64,000 bases of DNA, from NCBI GenBank assembly GCA_026002045.1, contig BOAV01000001.1, forward strand, positions 1-64,000. The letters run 5' to 3'. Below are positions 43,843-51,707 of the stretch, piece after piece. A model generated the notes under the pieces. The model had not been told where the DNA came from and made no database searches. It saw nothing but the letters and a program-made list of their open reading frames with translations. Numbering within the stretch: the first letter of the stretch is position 1; each line of letters begins with the position of its first letter. This DNA is from Spirochaetia bacterium (GTDB taxonomy: Bacteria > Spirochaetota > Spirochaetia > Treponematales > Breznakiellaceae). The translations under genes were made by a program, and so were the position numbers.

Positions 43843-43873
43843 CTGTGGATTCGTCACCTGACGGATATAAAAG

Positions 43874-43947
43874 GCGTTCGTAGCTCAGCTGGATAGAGCG
43901 ACGGACTTCGAATCCGTAGGCCGCAGGTCCGAGTCCTGTCGAACGCA
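43874..43947 (+). tRNA. tRNA-Arg (TCG)
   Basis: Acceptor GCGTTCG/CGAACGC; anticodon stem ACGGA/TCCGT with loop CTTCGAA, so anticodon TCG reads CGA. The T-loop is TCCGAGT, less standard. CCA is not encoded. The last 18 nt (C56 to A73) are repeated 140 bp downstream. Confidence 0.93.
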
Positions 43948-44087
43948 GTGAGACAGGGCTCCACCCCGCCCGGAGTGAGCAAACAGGATGACGCGTATCG
44001 CCGAATGGCGATGCGGTAAATCCTTCCTTTCGGAAACAGACCGAAGGGCTGATGTTTGCGAATGGAGGGCGAGTCGTGTCGGACGCA
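43948..44087 (+). mobile_element. 140-bp tRNA-3'-end element (Arg copy)
   Basis: Starting right after A73 of tRNA-Arg, 140 bp end with a second copy of the tRNA 3' end (44070-44087; 16 of 18 bases identical to 43930-43947). Inside are an inverted T-arm piece (GACAGGGCTC, 43952-43961), a CTCC/GGAG hairpin, the block AGTGAGCA (43974-43981), a long-range stem GCAAACA/TGTTTGC enclosing two hairpins (ATCGCC/GGCGAT and CCTTTCGG/CCGAAGG), and TGGAGGGC joining the repeat. No ORF is present. It shares length, layout and short blocks with the copy after tRNA-Leu at 54742. Confidence 0.6.
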
Positions 44088-44090
44088 GGG

Positions 44091-44170
44091 TAAAAACCTC
44101 CGGTTTTTATCTAAGCAGAAAAATCAGGGGTTTTTCTGCATGACCGGCAGTCCTTGGCGGTGACGGTCAT
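44091..44170 (+). other. Three consecutive hairpins between element and tRNA-Lys
   Basis: TAAAAACC/GGTTTTTA (44091-44109, loop TCC), GCAGAAAAA/TTTTTCTGC (44115-44139, 7-nt loop) and ATGACCG/CGGTCAT (44140-44170). The A/T-rich stems could act as terminator or processing signals; tRNA-Lys starts 8 bp later. Confidence 0.45.
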
Positions 44171-44177
44171 GTTTTTT

Positions 44178-44250
44178 GGGCCGCTAGCTCAGCTGGTAGA
44201 GCAGCAGACTCTTAATCTGCGGGTCCTGAGTTCGATCCTCGGGCGGCTCA
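44178..44250 (+). tRNA. tRNA-Lys (CTT)
   Basis: Acceptor GGGCCGC/GCGGCTC (one G-U pair), anticodon stem GCAGA/TCTGC with loop CTCTTAA (anticodon CTT), and T-loop TTCGATC. CCA is not encoded and there is no 3' duplication. Confidence 0.95.
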
Positions 44251-44316
44251 TAAGTCTAAAATCCACCCTCTCCCTTTACACGCAGTTTGAGGCTATCAGA
44301 ACGGAGTATCAAAATA

Positions 44317-45657
44317 ATGTCAATTTTATCCATGGATTTTGGAACCTCATCGATTAAATTTTCAATTCTTGATGAAAATTGTAAAATACTGAAAACGGCA
44401 AAAGAGCCCTACAGCATCCATGTTTATAATAATGACTGGGTGGAGCTTGACGACAAAGCATTATTCAGGGCAATGATAAAGGGCATTCGATCCTTTGGCG
44501 ATGAACTAAAAAAAATAGATTTGATTGTTTTTGATAATTTTTCTCCCTCAATGGTTTTTATGGATGAAGCGGGAGACCCCGTTTACCCGATTATCACCCA
44601 TCTCGACAAACGGGCAAAACAACAAACCAAAATTATCCTTGAGCGCATGGGGAAAGAACGTTTCCAGGCAATAACCGGCATACAGCCTTTTACCGGGGGC
44701 GCCTCAATCACCACCGCCATGTGGATAAAAGAAAACCAAAGCGATGTTTTTAATAAAACCTTCCGCCTGGGCCATCTTAATACATTGATCTACAAAAAAT
44801 TGACCGGGCTTTGGTACAGTGATCATGTAAACGCCTCAATGACCGGAATGTACGAAACCTTAACCTGTAAGGGCTGGTCGGCGGAAATCACTGAAACCTT
44901 CGGTATACCGGAAAACATACTGCCCCAGGTGATACAGCCCGGAAGCATTGCGGGAAAACTGACCGCAGAAACGGCAACACTCTGCAGCCTCACAGAGGGG
45001 ATTCCTGTTGCCATCGGAACAAACGATGCGGCAAGCGCACAGGTGGGGGCCGGTAACACTCAGGAAGGTGAAATACTGAACATATCGGGGTCCAGTGAAA
45101 TGGTTTCCGTGCTTACCGCCGAAACACGGGTAGACGACCGTTATTATCTCCGCTGTTCGGCAACACCCGGGCTGTGGCAGATTTACGCCACCACCGCCGG
45201 GGGCTTTGCAATTGACTGGTTCCGGAAAGAATTTTACCGTGACATGGGCGACCGGGATTTTTTCGACAGGGAATTCAAGCGTGTTGTTGATAACTATGTT
45301 GAGAAAAAAAACGTCGAATTTACACCCTATATTTCCGGCGACCGCCAAAGCCTTGAACCAAAAAAGGCAAGTTTTAACGGCATTACCCTTGAATCAACCA
45401 GGGAAGATTTTCTGGCGGCCATCCTGCTTGGCATTCACGAGCCGATACGGCAAACCATCGAAATCTGCGAAGGGTTCGTGCCTTTACGGAAAAAAATTAA
45501 ACTAACAGGCGGTATGATTGATGACGCTTTCCTTCGTTTGAAGCAGAGTTTATTTCCATCGTATCAATTTGAAATCATCCCCGATTGCCCCGTCATCGGC
45601 AGCGCCCGCCTTGCCCTGGCGGCGCTCAGGGAAAAAACAACAGGAGACAGGCAATGA
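44317..45657 (+). CDS. FGGY-family carbohydrate kinase
   Basis: 446 residues from ATG 44317 (GGAG about 10 nt upstream; a TTG at 44287 is less likely). Domain 1 begins MSILSMDFGTSSIKFSILDENCKIL (phosphate-1 loop, DxGT). The second domain holds IGTNDAASAQVGAGNTQEGEILNISGSSEMVS, and the C-terminal KLTGGMIDDAFLRLKQS is the adenosine loop. It phosphorylates a sugar, sugar acid or polyol with ATP; xylulokinase or 2-keto-3-deoxy sugar acid kinase are possible. The stop overlaps the aldolase start (ATGA). Confidence 0.9.
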   Translation: MSILSMDFGTSSIKFSILDENCKILKTAKEPYSIHVYNNDWVELDDKALFRAMIKGIRSFGDELKKIDLIVFDNFSPSMVFMDEAGDPVYPIITHLDKRAKQQTKIILERMGKERFQAITGIQPFTGGASITTAMWIKENQSDVFNKTFRLGHLNTLIYKKLTGLWYSDHVNASMTGMYETLTCKGWSAEITETFGIPENILPQVIQPGSIAGKLTAETATLCSLTEGIPVAIGTNDAASAQVGAGNTQEGEILNISGSSEMVSVLTAETRVDDRYYLRCSATPGLWQIYATTAGGFAIDWFRKEFYRDMGDRDFFDREFKRVVDNYVEKKNVEFTPYISGDRQSLEPKKASFNGITLESTREDFLAAILLGIHEPIRQTIEICEGFVPLRKKIKLTGGMIDDAFLRLKQSLFPSYQFEIIPDCPVIGSARLALAALREKTTGDRQ

Positions 45658-46529
45658 CAGAAAAACTATGCGGCATCTTTGCCCCTATTACTACGCCCTT
45701 TAACAAGGATGGTTCGGTAAATTATGAACACCTTGGGGCCAATGTGCAAAGGTATGCCAAAACAGACCTGAAGGGATTTTTAATACTTGGTTCCAACGGC
45801 GAGAACAAATCCCTGCGCCAAAATGAAAAGGAACAGGTAGTAAAGACGATAATTGCGGCCAAAGCCCCCGGTCAGGTAACAATGGTCGGCAGTATTTTTG
45901 AATCAACCACGGAGACGGTGGAATTTGCCAAAATGGCCGAACAGGCGGGCGCCGATTTTATCACATTGCTGCCGCCGTCTTATTTCAAAAGCCAGATGAA
46001 GGACAGTGTCCTTTTAAAATATTTTACCGACACGGCTTCCTCCGTTAAAACCCCATGCCTGTTATACAAGGCCCCGCAATTTTCAGGGGGGGTGGATCTA
46101 TCGTTAAATTTAATAAAGGACTGCGCAGGGCATCCGGGTATTGCCGGAATAAAGGATTCATCTTCTTCGGGAATTGAAAAAATTCTTTTATCCGTGCCGG
46201 AGGGTTTTGCCGTTCTTTCAGGAAGCGCAAACACCTTTTTCACGGCCATGCTTTCCGGCGCTACGGGTGGTGTAATTTCCATGGCCGACTACATGCCTGA
46301 AAAAATCACCGAGCTTTACACCCTTATCCGCTCAGGAAAGTTGAAGGAAGCTGCGGACCTTAACAACCGGATTGTCAAGTGTAATATCAATGTGTCCGGG
46401 TCCTGGGGCGTGGCCGGTGTAAAATGCGCCATGGATATATGCGGCTACCATGGCGGCGCTCCGCGCCTGCCCTTACTGCCCGTACCGGACGAGGGAGTAA
46501 ATGCACTGAAGCGCTCCCTTGCGATTTAA
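45654..46529 (+). CDS. DHDPS/NAL-family aldolase
   Basis: 291 residues from ATG 45654, overlapping the kinase stop. TIM-barrel class I aldolase: Schiff-base Lys167 in GIAGIKDSSSSG, conserved Tyr in LLYKAPQFSG (YNxP replaced by YKAP), and GSNGENKSL instead of the DapA GTTGES. It therefore acts more like a 2-keto-3-deoxy sugar-acid or 4-hydroxy-2-oxoacid aldolase than a lysine-pathway DHDPS. The coupled kinase and the minus-strand dehydratase locus support a sugar-acid pathway ending in pyruvate. Confidence 0.88.
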   Translation: MTEKLCGIFAPITTPFNKDGSVNYEHLGANVQRYAKTDLKGFLILGSNGENKSLRQNEKEQVVKTIIAAKAPGQVTMVGSIFESTTETVEFAKMAEQAGADFITLLPPSYFKSQMKDSVLLKYFTDTASSVKTPCLLYKAPQFSGGVDLSLNLIKDCAGHPGIAGIKDSSSSGIEKILLSVPEGFAVLSGSANTFFTAMLSGATGGVISMADYMPEKITELYTLIRSGKLKEAADLNNRIVKCNINVSGSWGVAGVKCAMDICGYHGGAPRLPLLPVPDEGVNALKRSLAI

Positions 46530-46533
46530 CGCA

Positions 46534-47307
46534 TTACCGTTTTAAGGAATCCAGAAAGGCCCGGTATTCGGCGTCCTTCATTTTAATTACATTTCGTTCT
46601 TCAGGGTAAGCGCCGCTGGTTACATCGTTTTTATACTGTTTCAGGATATCCACTGATTGTTCAAAAAAGTTGCCGTATTTTTTTGCGTGCCGCGGATAAT
46701 GACCATCGTGACTGCCCAATAGATCGCAGCTAAATAAATATTGACCGTCGCAGTCCGCGCCGCTGCCCATGGAGAAGATCAGTATCTTCTTTAGCCGTTT
46801 TGTAATTTCCGCAGCCACCTGTTCCGGGACACATTCCATTTCCACCGCTATGGCGCCGGCTTCCTCCAGGGCGCGGGTCTTGTCAAACAGCGCCTTTGCT
46901 TCAAGGGCGGTTTTGCCCACCGCCTTATACCCGCCAATCCAGGAAGCCATGTAGGGAATAAAGCCTACATGCCCGACACAGGGGATGCCCTGCTTTGACA
47001 GCACATGAACCCGCTCAGGCGTCATGTCCATGGTATAAATCAGATCCGCCCCCTGAGCCATAAGATCAGCAGCGGCCCTGACCGCAGTTTCATCACTGAT
47101 CCGTGCATCCGCAAAGGACATTGCCATGGTAATAAGTGTGTTGGGCGCCGCCCTGGCGATTACTGAAACAGACACATCATAGGCGACAATGTTATCAATT
47201 CCCGCAAGCTCACAGGCCCTTGCGGTGTGAGCATCCTCGGCGGTGGTAACGGTGATCTTCCGTTTACCCTTTAATTCCTGCAATCCTTTGATAGTAAGCT
47301 TAGCCAT
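46534..47307 (-). CDS. PanB-like (ketopantoate hydroxymethyltransferase family) protein
   Basis: 257 residues in the PEP-mutase/KPHMT superfamily. ITVTTAEDAHTARACELAGIDNIVAYD, the acid GAIAVEMECVP and GHVGFIPY parallel PanB motifs (GHIGLTPQ; VLECVP). The sequence is divergent from real PanB, and no panC or panD is nearby. Being the last gene of a sugar-acid operon, it likely catalyses a C-C bond reaction on an oxoacid rather than pantothenate synthesis. It converges on the aldolase gene, 4 bp apart. Confidence 0.72.
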   Translation of the reverse strand: MAKLTIKGLQELKGKRKITVTTAEDAHTARACELAGIDNIVAYDVSVSVIARAAPNTLITMAMSFADARISDETAVRAAADLMAQGADLIYTMDMTPERVHVLSKQGIPCVGHVGFIPYMASWIGGYKAVGKTALEAKALFDKTRALEEAGAIAVEMECVPEQVAAEITKRLKKILIFSMGSGADCDGQYLFSCDLLGSHDGHYPRHAKKYGNFFEQSVDILKQYKNDVTSGAYPEERNVIKMKDAEYRAFLDSLKR

Positions 47308-47330
47308 GGTTAACCCCCGTTCCCTTTATC

Positions 47331-48242
47331 TTACCAGCGTGTTTCTTCTTTCGCGGTATCGGCCTTTTTTGCACCCCGCGCATCCGCAAGTTCCTCATCA
47401 AAATTAAGATGCCGGTAATCCGCCGCATCCGGCGACCTTCCAAACCACGCGATAAAATCTTCCCACATGGGAAGCTCCCAGGGACTGTCAATCTGCGCTG
47501 CGGTATACTTCATTTCTCCCAGCCGGGTAAAACCCCAAATATCCCTGACGTGGGATTTCTCCGCATCAACAACACAGTATTCCGCCAAGTGGCAGGGAAT
47601 AAAGGTAACCCCCGCAGGAGTTCCAAGGACAACATCGCCGGGGAGGCAAACCGCCCGCCCGATTCTGGCCGGCACATTTATTCCCAGCAGCATGGATTCC
47701 ATAAAAGGTGTGGGATCCGTATCACGGTAGTATGTCTGGGTATTTTCAATTTCGAGGATCTGGTCAAGATCCCTGATCCCGCCCCAGACAATGGCGCCGC
47801 CGTCAAGGGTCTTCTTGGAAATTAAGGTAGAAAGATTCCCCCCAATCGGGCAGCCTTCCACTACCTTGTCGTACATATCCATCACCATGATGTCATGTTC
47901 CTGCAGATCCTCAAGGGGCCATTGATTGAAAAACCCCTTCCGGCCTTCAACATTGCGGCCAAAATCCATCAGGTAATCCCCTAAATCCGGCCGGATCGGC
48001 GCAAAGACCGCCGTAACTGCCCGGCCTACCATTACCCGCTTATTTTGATTGGCCCGTTTGAATCTGCCTTCAAACTGAAATTTATATCCCAGCCGGTAAA
48101 GGGGGGCCCACATTTCTTCCGCCGTGGTTCTTGCAATCCGGGAGAGTATATTGTCGCTTACCTTTGGCCTTCCGTTCTTGAACCGGTCCCCTTTCCATTG
48201 GGGTGAAAGCTGAATGATGTCTTCTTTACAGTCAAAATGCAT
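47331..48242 (-). CDS. RraA/HMG-aldolase-family protein
   Basis: 303 residues. The RraA-fold motifs are plain: GGAIVWGGIRDLDQI (binding loop GGxxRD) and GDVVLGTPAGVTFIPCHLAEYCV (GDxVxGDxxGVxxIP). Relatives include 4-hydroxy-4-methyl-2-oxoglutarate/oxaloacetate aldolases and RraA itself. This one has longer N- and C-terminal ends (about 60 and 50 extra residues). In this operon it most likely cleaves or decarboxylates an oxo-dicarboxylic intermediate. Confidence 0.82.
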   Translation of the reverse strand: MHFDCKEDIIQLSPQWKGDRFKNGRPKVSDNILSRIARTTAEEMWAPLYRLGYKFQFEGRFKRANQNKRVMVGRAVTAVFAPIRPDLGDYLMDFGRNVEGRKGFFNQWPLEDLQEHDIMVMDMYDKVVEGCPIGGNLSTLISKKTLDGGAIVWGGIRDLDQILEIENTQTYYRDTDPTPFMESMLLGINVPARIGRAVCLPGDVVLGTPAGVTFIPCHLAEYCVVDAEKSHVRDIWGFTRLGEMKYTAAQIDSPWELPMWEDFIAWFGRSPDAADYRHLNFDEELADARGAKKADTAKEETRW

Positions 48243-48254
48243 AAATTTCTCCTC

Positions 48255-49493
48255 TTATAAACTGGTACTCGCCGGGCAGCCTTCCGGCCTTACCACCCTG
48301 TCCGGAACCTGATATCCGCCAAAAATTTCCCCTTCATGATGCCCCAGTTGTTCCGCCAAAACCTTTTTGCCCTTACAAAGACCTGCAATATAATCGAACA
48401 ATTCCTGTACCATTTCTTCGTCCGACGAAGCGCCGGTCAGGAGTTTACCTGCGTTTATGTCGATGTCGCCGCTCATTGCCGCATAGGTTTTCGGATTTCC
48501 GGTAATTTTTATGGTCGGCGCAATGGGAGTGCCAACCGTATGGCCCCGGCCGGTCACAAGAAAGTTAAAGTGCGTTCCAAGGGTCACCATATCCAAAATC
48601 CCCTGTGCATCCCCGCCGCCATAAAAACCGGAACTAAAATCTCCGTCCTGTCCGGCATCCATAAGCCAAAGGCCTTTCTTTCGCGGCCGCTGTGCAACCT
48701 TCAACACCCCCTGAATCTGGCGGCTCCCGCTTTTTACCACCGCCCCCATGCTTTTTTCCTCAATAGTGGTAAGGCCCCCGTCAAAATTTCCCGGTGATAT
48801 TGAATATTGCCCGCTTAATTTACAGCGATAAACCATTTTATCGTAGGTATCCCTGATTTCCTGTTTTGCCTTTTCATTTGCGCCCCGTTCCACGAGCCAA
48901 TCCCCAAGACCAACGGCTTCGGCAATTTCCTCGAAAACGCAGGTACCCCCGCTGTCAATCACCTGATCAAAAAAATCACCCACCAGATGATTCCCCGCAA
49001 GGCCCGATGCAAAATCGGACCCCCCGCATTCGGCGCCAAAAAACAAATCGCTTATATAGAGCGGAACCATCTCTATTTTTTTCAGTTTTTCCAGAAGCAG
49101 GGATATGGTCTTTTTTCCGTGCTCTATAGCCTTGGTTGTACCCCCCGCTTCCTGAACATTAAACCATTCCGCATCCCTGCCCCCTTCTTCCCGGGCAAAA
49201 GCGCATAAACGCGCAGGCTGGGTATATTCACAGCCGTTCCCGATTATCAGCGCCGCCCCCACATTGGGATGAACCAGAAAAGAGAGCAGCCTGCGTATGT
49301 TAAGCTGATTATCAAAACAACTGCGATTCCCGACAACCTCTACATCTTCGCCCTGTTCAAAAAAATAATCGGCGATTTTTTGGGCAACATGAAAAGAACA
49401 GTCCACGGTGTACACCACCAGGACCTTGTTCCGTATGCCCTTCTTTCCGTCCGAACGAAGATACCCCCGCCCTATTGAATTAACGCTGAACAT
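48255..49493 (-). CDS. UxaA-family dehydratase, large (catalytic) part
   Basis: 412 residues. N-terminal GYLRSDGKKGIRN is the classical altronate/galactarate dehydratase motif; further motifs are GNGCE, FGAECGGSDFASGLAGNHLVGDFFD and GGLTTIEEKSMGA. It removes water from an aldonic or aldaric acid to give a 2-keto-3-deoxy product, normally with iron or manganese. It is partnered with the separate SAF-domain subunit 20 bp upstream. The substrate is unknown. Confidence 0.9.
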   Translation of the reverse strand: MFSVNSIGRGYLRSDGKKGIRNKVLVVYTVDCSFHVAQKIADYFFEQGEDVEVVGNRSCFDNQLNIRRLLSFLVHPNVGAALIIGNGCEYTQPARLCAFAREEGGRDAEWFNVQEAGGTTKAIEHGKKTISLLLEKLKKIEMVPLYISDLFFGAECGGSDFASGLAGNHLVGDFFDQVIDSGGTCVFEEIAEAVGLGDWLVERGANEKAKQEIRDTYDKMVYRCKLSGQYSISPGNFDGGLTTIEEKSMGAVVKSGSRQIQGVLKVAQRPRKKGLWLMDAGQDGDFSSGFYGGGDAQGILDMVTLGTHFNFLVTGRGHTVGTPIAPTIKITGNPKTYAAMSGDIDINAGKLLTGASSDEEMVQELFDYIAGLCKGKKVLAEQLGHHEGEIFGGYQVPDRVVRPEGCPASTSL

Positions 49494-49513
49494 TTTGATT
49501 CTCCTGCATACAC

Positions 49514-49861
49514 CTAAACCAGTGTATATTCAACATCCTGCGGCTTGGCAGTTTTGGCATCAAAGGAATTTGACCGTTCATCCAATTTGCTCTTTACGTT
49601 ATGAATATGAACATATTCACCGGCTTTTATGTCCTTCAGGGCAACGCCTATCGGGCAGCGGTACTTGATTATCTCCTCCCCCCTGGCAATATCAACCAGG
49701 GCCACCTTATGCCCAAAGGGTATGTGTTCTTCCGTGGTTATTGCCCCGGTTTTAGCGCCCCGCAGTTCTCCTGTCCCGGCATCCACATCGGAGAGGGCCG
49801 TTGCCACATTGTCCAATGGGGAAACAACATAAAAAACCGCATCAAGAACCGTATTCTGCAT
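49514..49861 (-). CDS. UxaA-family dehydratase, small SAF-domain part
   Basis: 115 residues. It contains the SAF domain seen at the N-terminus of altronate dehydratase (VDIARGEEIIKYRCPIGVALKDIKAGEYVHIHNVKSKL). Here it is its own gene rather than fused to the large part. It should form a two-subunit enzyme with the following gene. Confidence 0.88.
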   Translation of the reverse strand: MQNTVLDAVFYVVSPLDNVATALSDVDAGTGELRGAKTGAITTEEHIPFGHKVALVDIARGEEIIKYRCPIGVALKDIKAGEYVHIHNVKSKLDERSNSFDAKTAKPQDVEYTLV

Positions 49862-49865
49862 TACC

Positions 49866-50699
49866 CTACCCTTTTACCGATCCGGCAGTAAGCCCCTGTA
49901 TAAAATATTTCTGCGCAACAATACAGAGTATTACCAGCGGCAGGCTTGCCATAACGCTTGCGGCGGATAGTTGATCCCATGCCAGGTTTGACTGGTTCAT
50001 CATTGCCACAACTCCCGGCGGCAGTGTTCCCGCTTTAATCCGGGAAAGAACGGTGGCCATCATAAACTCATTCCATGATCCGGTAAACGCCAGAATACCT
50101 ACAGAAGCTACTATGGGAGTTGATACGGGCAATATTATCTGTACAAAAACACGAAAACTTCCGGCCCCGTCAATATGGGCGGATTCTTCCATTTCATGGG
50201 GCAGGGCTCTGAAAAAGCCCCAGGCCATCCAGATAACCATACTCATATTACCGGCTGAATAAGCCAAAATCAATCCAATATGGGTATCAATTAATCTTAA
50301 CCGATTAAACATGATAAATATCGGAAGCAGTGTTGCAACCGCCGGAACCATCCGGTTGAATAAGACAAGTATATGAACATTTTTCATGAATGGAAAGCGA
50401 AACCGTGTTATTCCATACCCCGCCATAACGCCGAGAAAAACCGAAATAAGGGTAGAAAAAATGGAAATAATGATACTGTTAACTAACCTTGAACCGAGAT
50501 GCCCCATCCATATGGCATTACCAAAACTGACAAACGAAGGCTTAAAAAGCAAAACAGGAGGTTTGTCATACAACGCAACCGGCGGAATCAGCGCCGTCCG
50601 CAACAACCATAAAACCGGGAACGCAATTATCAGCATAACAATCACACCGATTACGGTTATCACGATATTATACGCCTTTTTCTTCACTGTATATTTCAT
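49866..50699 (-). CDS. Sugar ABC transporter permease, MalG type
   Basis: 277 residues with six helices. EAA loop: EMEESAHIDGAGSFRVFVQIILPVSTPI; conserved end QKYFIQGLTAGSVKG. It starts 16 bp after the MalF-type partner and precedes the UxaA genes by 4 bp, tying transport to the dehydratase pathway. Confidence 0.95.
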   Translation of the reverse strand: MKYTVKKKAYNIVITVIGVIVMLIIAFPVLWLLRTALIPPVALYDKPPVLLFKPSFVSFGNAIWMGHLGSRLVNSIIISIFSTLISVFLGVMAGYGITRFRFPFMKNVHILVLFNRMVPAVATLLPIFIMFNRLRLIDTHIGLILAYSAGNMSMVIWMAWGFFRALPHEMEESAHIDGAGSFRVFVQIILPVSTPIVASVGILAFTGSWNEFMMATVLSRIKAGTLPPGVVAMMNQSNLAWDQLSAASVMASLPLVILCIVAQKYFIQGLTAGSVKG

Positions 50700-50715
50700 G
50701 ATTAACCCCTACCCC

Positions 50716-51624
50716 TTAGACAGCGTCCTTATTGTCTACCGTTTTCATCACAATGAATGACAGAGCTGCAATAATTAAGGTGATAATAACGGCGCCGGCA
50801 GCGCCAAGCCCCATTTCCGAACGGAGAAAAGCGGCCTTGTAAACATTGTGACTGATTAAATCGGTGCTGTTCATTGGTCCACCCATGGTAAGGATCCGGA
50901 CTTTTTCAAAGGCTTTGATACAATCAATTAAACGCAGTATCAATACGGACAACAAAACATTTTTGAGCAGCGGGAGAGTTATATTGAAAAGCATACGGAC
51001 CTTCCCCGCTCCGTCAATAGCCGCAGCTTCATAATAATCGGCGGTAATGCCCTGGAGACCTGCGAGGGTTAATATCATTACAAATGGTGTAAACTGCCAG
51101 GTTTCAATTATTGCAAGGGAATAAATGGCCACCCTGGAACTTCCAAGCCAATCAACCTGCGGAATGTGAACAGCCTCAAAAATAATATTCAACAGCCCAA
51201 AACTCGTGTTGTATAAAAGAACCCATGCAAAAGCCAGTGCAACACCGCAAATTAAATAGGGAATTAAAGAAATACCCCGCAAAATACGGATTATCACACC
51301 CTGAGAATTCAGCAGCAGGGCAAGACCAACCCCTAAAATCATGGTGGAAGTAACCCCCACCAGGGTATAAATCAAGGTAACTTTCAAAGAATTAAGAAAA
51401 TCGCCGGTTTGGGAAAACATATTTTTATAATTCTGAAAACCTACAAAAATCTTTTTTGCGGCGGAAGCCATATTAAATTTCTGAAAAGATAAAATAAATA
51501 CGCTGATTATTGGATACAAGACAAAGACCGATATAATTGCCATTGCAGGCCCAACAAAGGCAAGCCAGGACAGCATGGAATCTTTCTTATATGATTGAAA
51601 CATTTTTATCTTCATAACAAGCAT
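50716..51624 (-). CDS. Sugar ABC transporter permease, MalF type
   Basis: 302 residues with six helices. EAA loop: DYYEAAAIDGAGKVRMLFNITLPLLKNV. GGAGG lies 4 nt before ATG 51624. The cargo is probably a sugar acid, judging by the neighbouring dehydratase and aldolase genes. It is separated from the binding-protein gene by a strong hairpin. Confidence 0.95.
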   Translation of the reverse strand: MLVMKIKMFQSYKKDSMLSWLAFVGPAMAIISVFVLYPIISVFILSFQKFNMASAAKKIFVGFQNYKNMFSQTGDFLNSLKVTLIYTLVGVTSTMILGVGLALLLNSQGVIIRILRGISLIPYLICGVALAFAWVLLYNTSFGLLNIIFEAVHIPQVDWLGSSRVAIYSLAIIETWQFTPFVMILTLAGLQGITADYYEAAAIDGAGKVRMLFNITLPLLKNVLLSVLILRLIDCIKAFEKVRILTMGGPMNSTDLISHNVYKAAFLRSEMGLGAAGAVIITLIIAALSFIVMKTVDNKDAV

Positions 51625-51643
51625 TGGCCTCCATTACAAAACA

Positions 51644-51687
51644 GATTATGGGTCTTCAAAAATTGAAATTATTAAAAACCCATAATC
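51644..51687 (-). other. Intercistronic hairpin between binding protein and permease
   Basis: A 10-bp perfect stem GATTATGGGT/ACCCATAATC (51644-51653 and 51678-51687) with an inner TTCAA/TTGAA pair. It probably stabilises the upstream binding-protein mRNA or attenuates transcription into the permeases. Confidence 0.6.
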
Positions 51688-51707
51688 ATAATTAAACATC
51701 AAACAGC

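Noticed and set aside
46534..47307. Pantothenate biosynthesis panB
   Set aside because: Motifs are divergent, no panC/panD nearby, and the operon is catabolic with transport genes; kept only as PanB-like.
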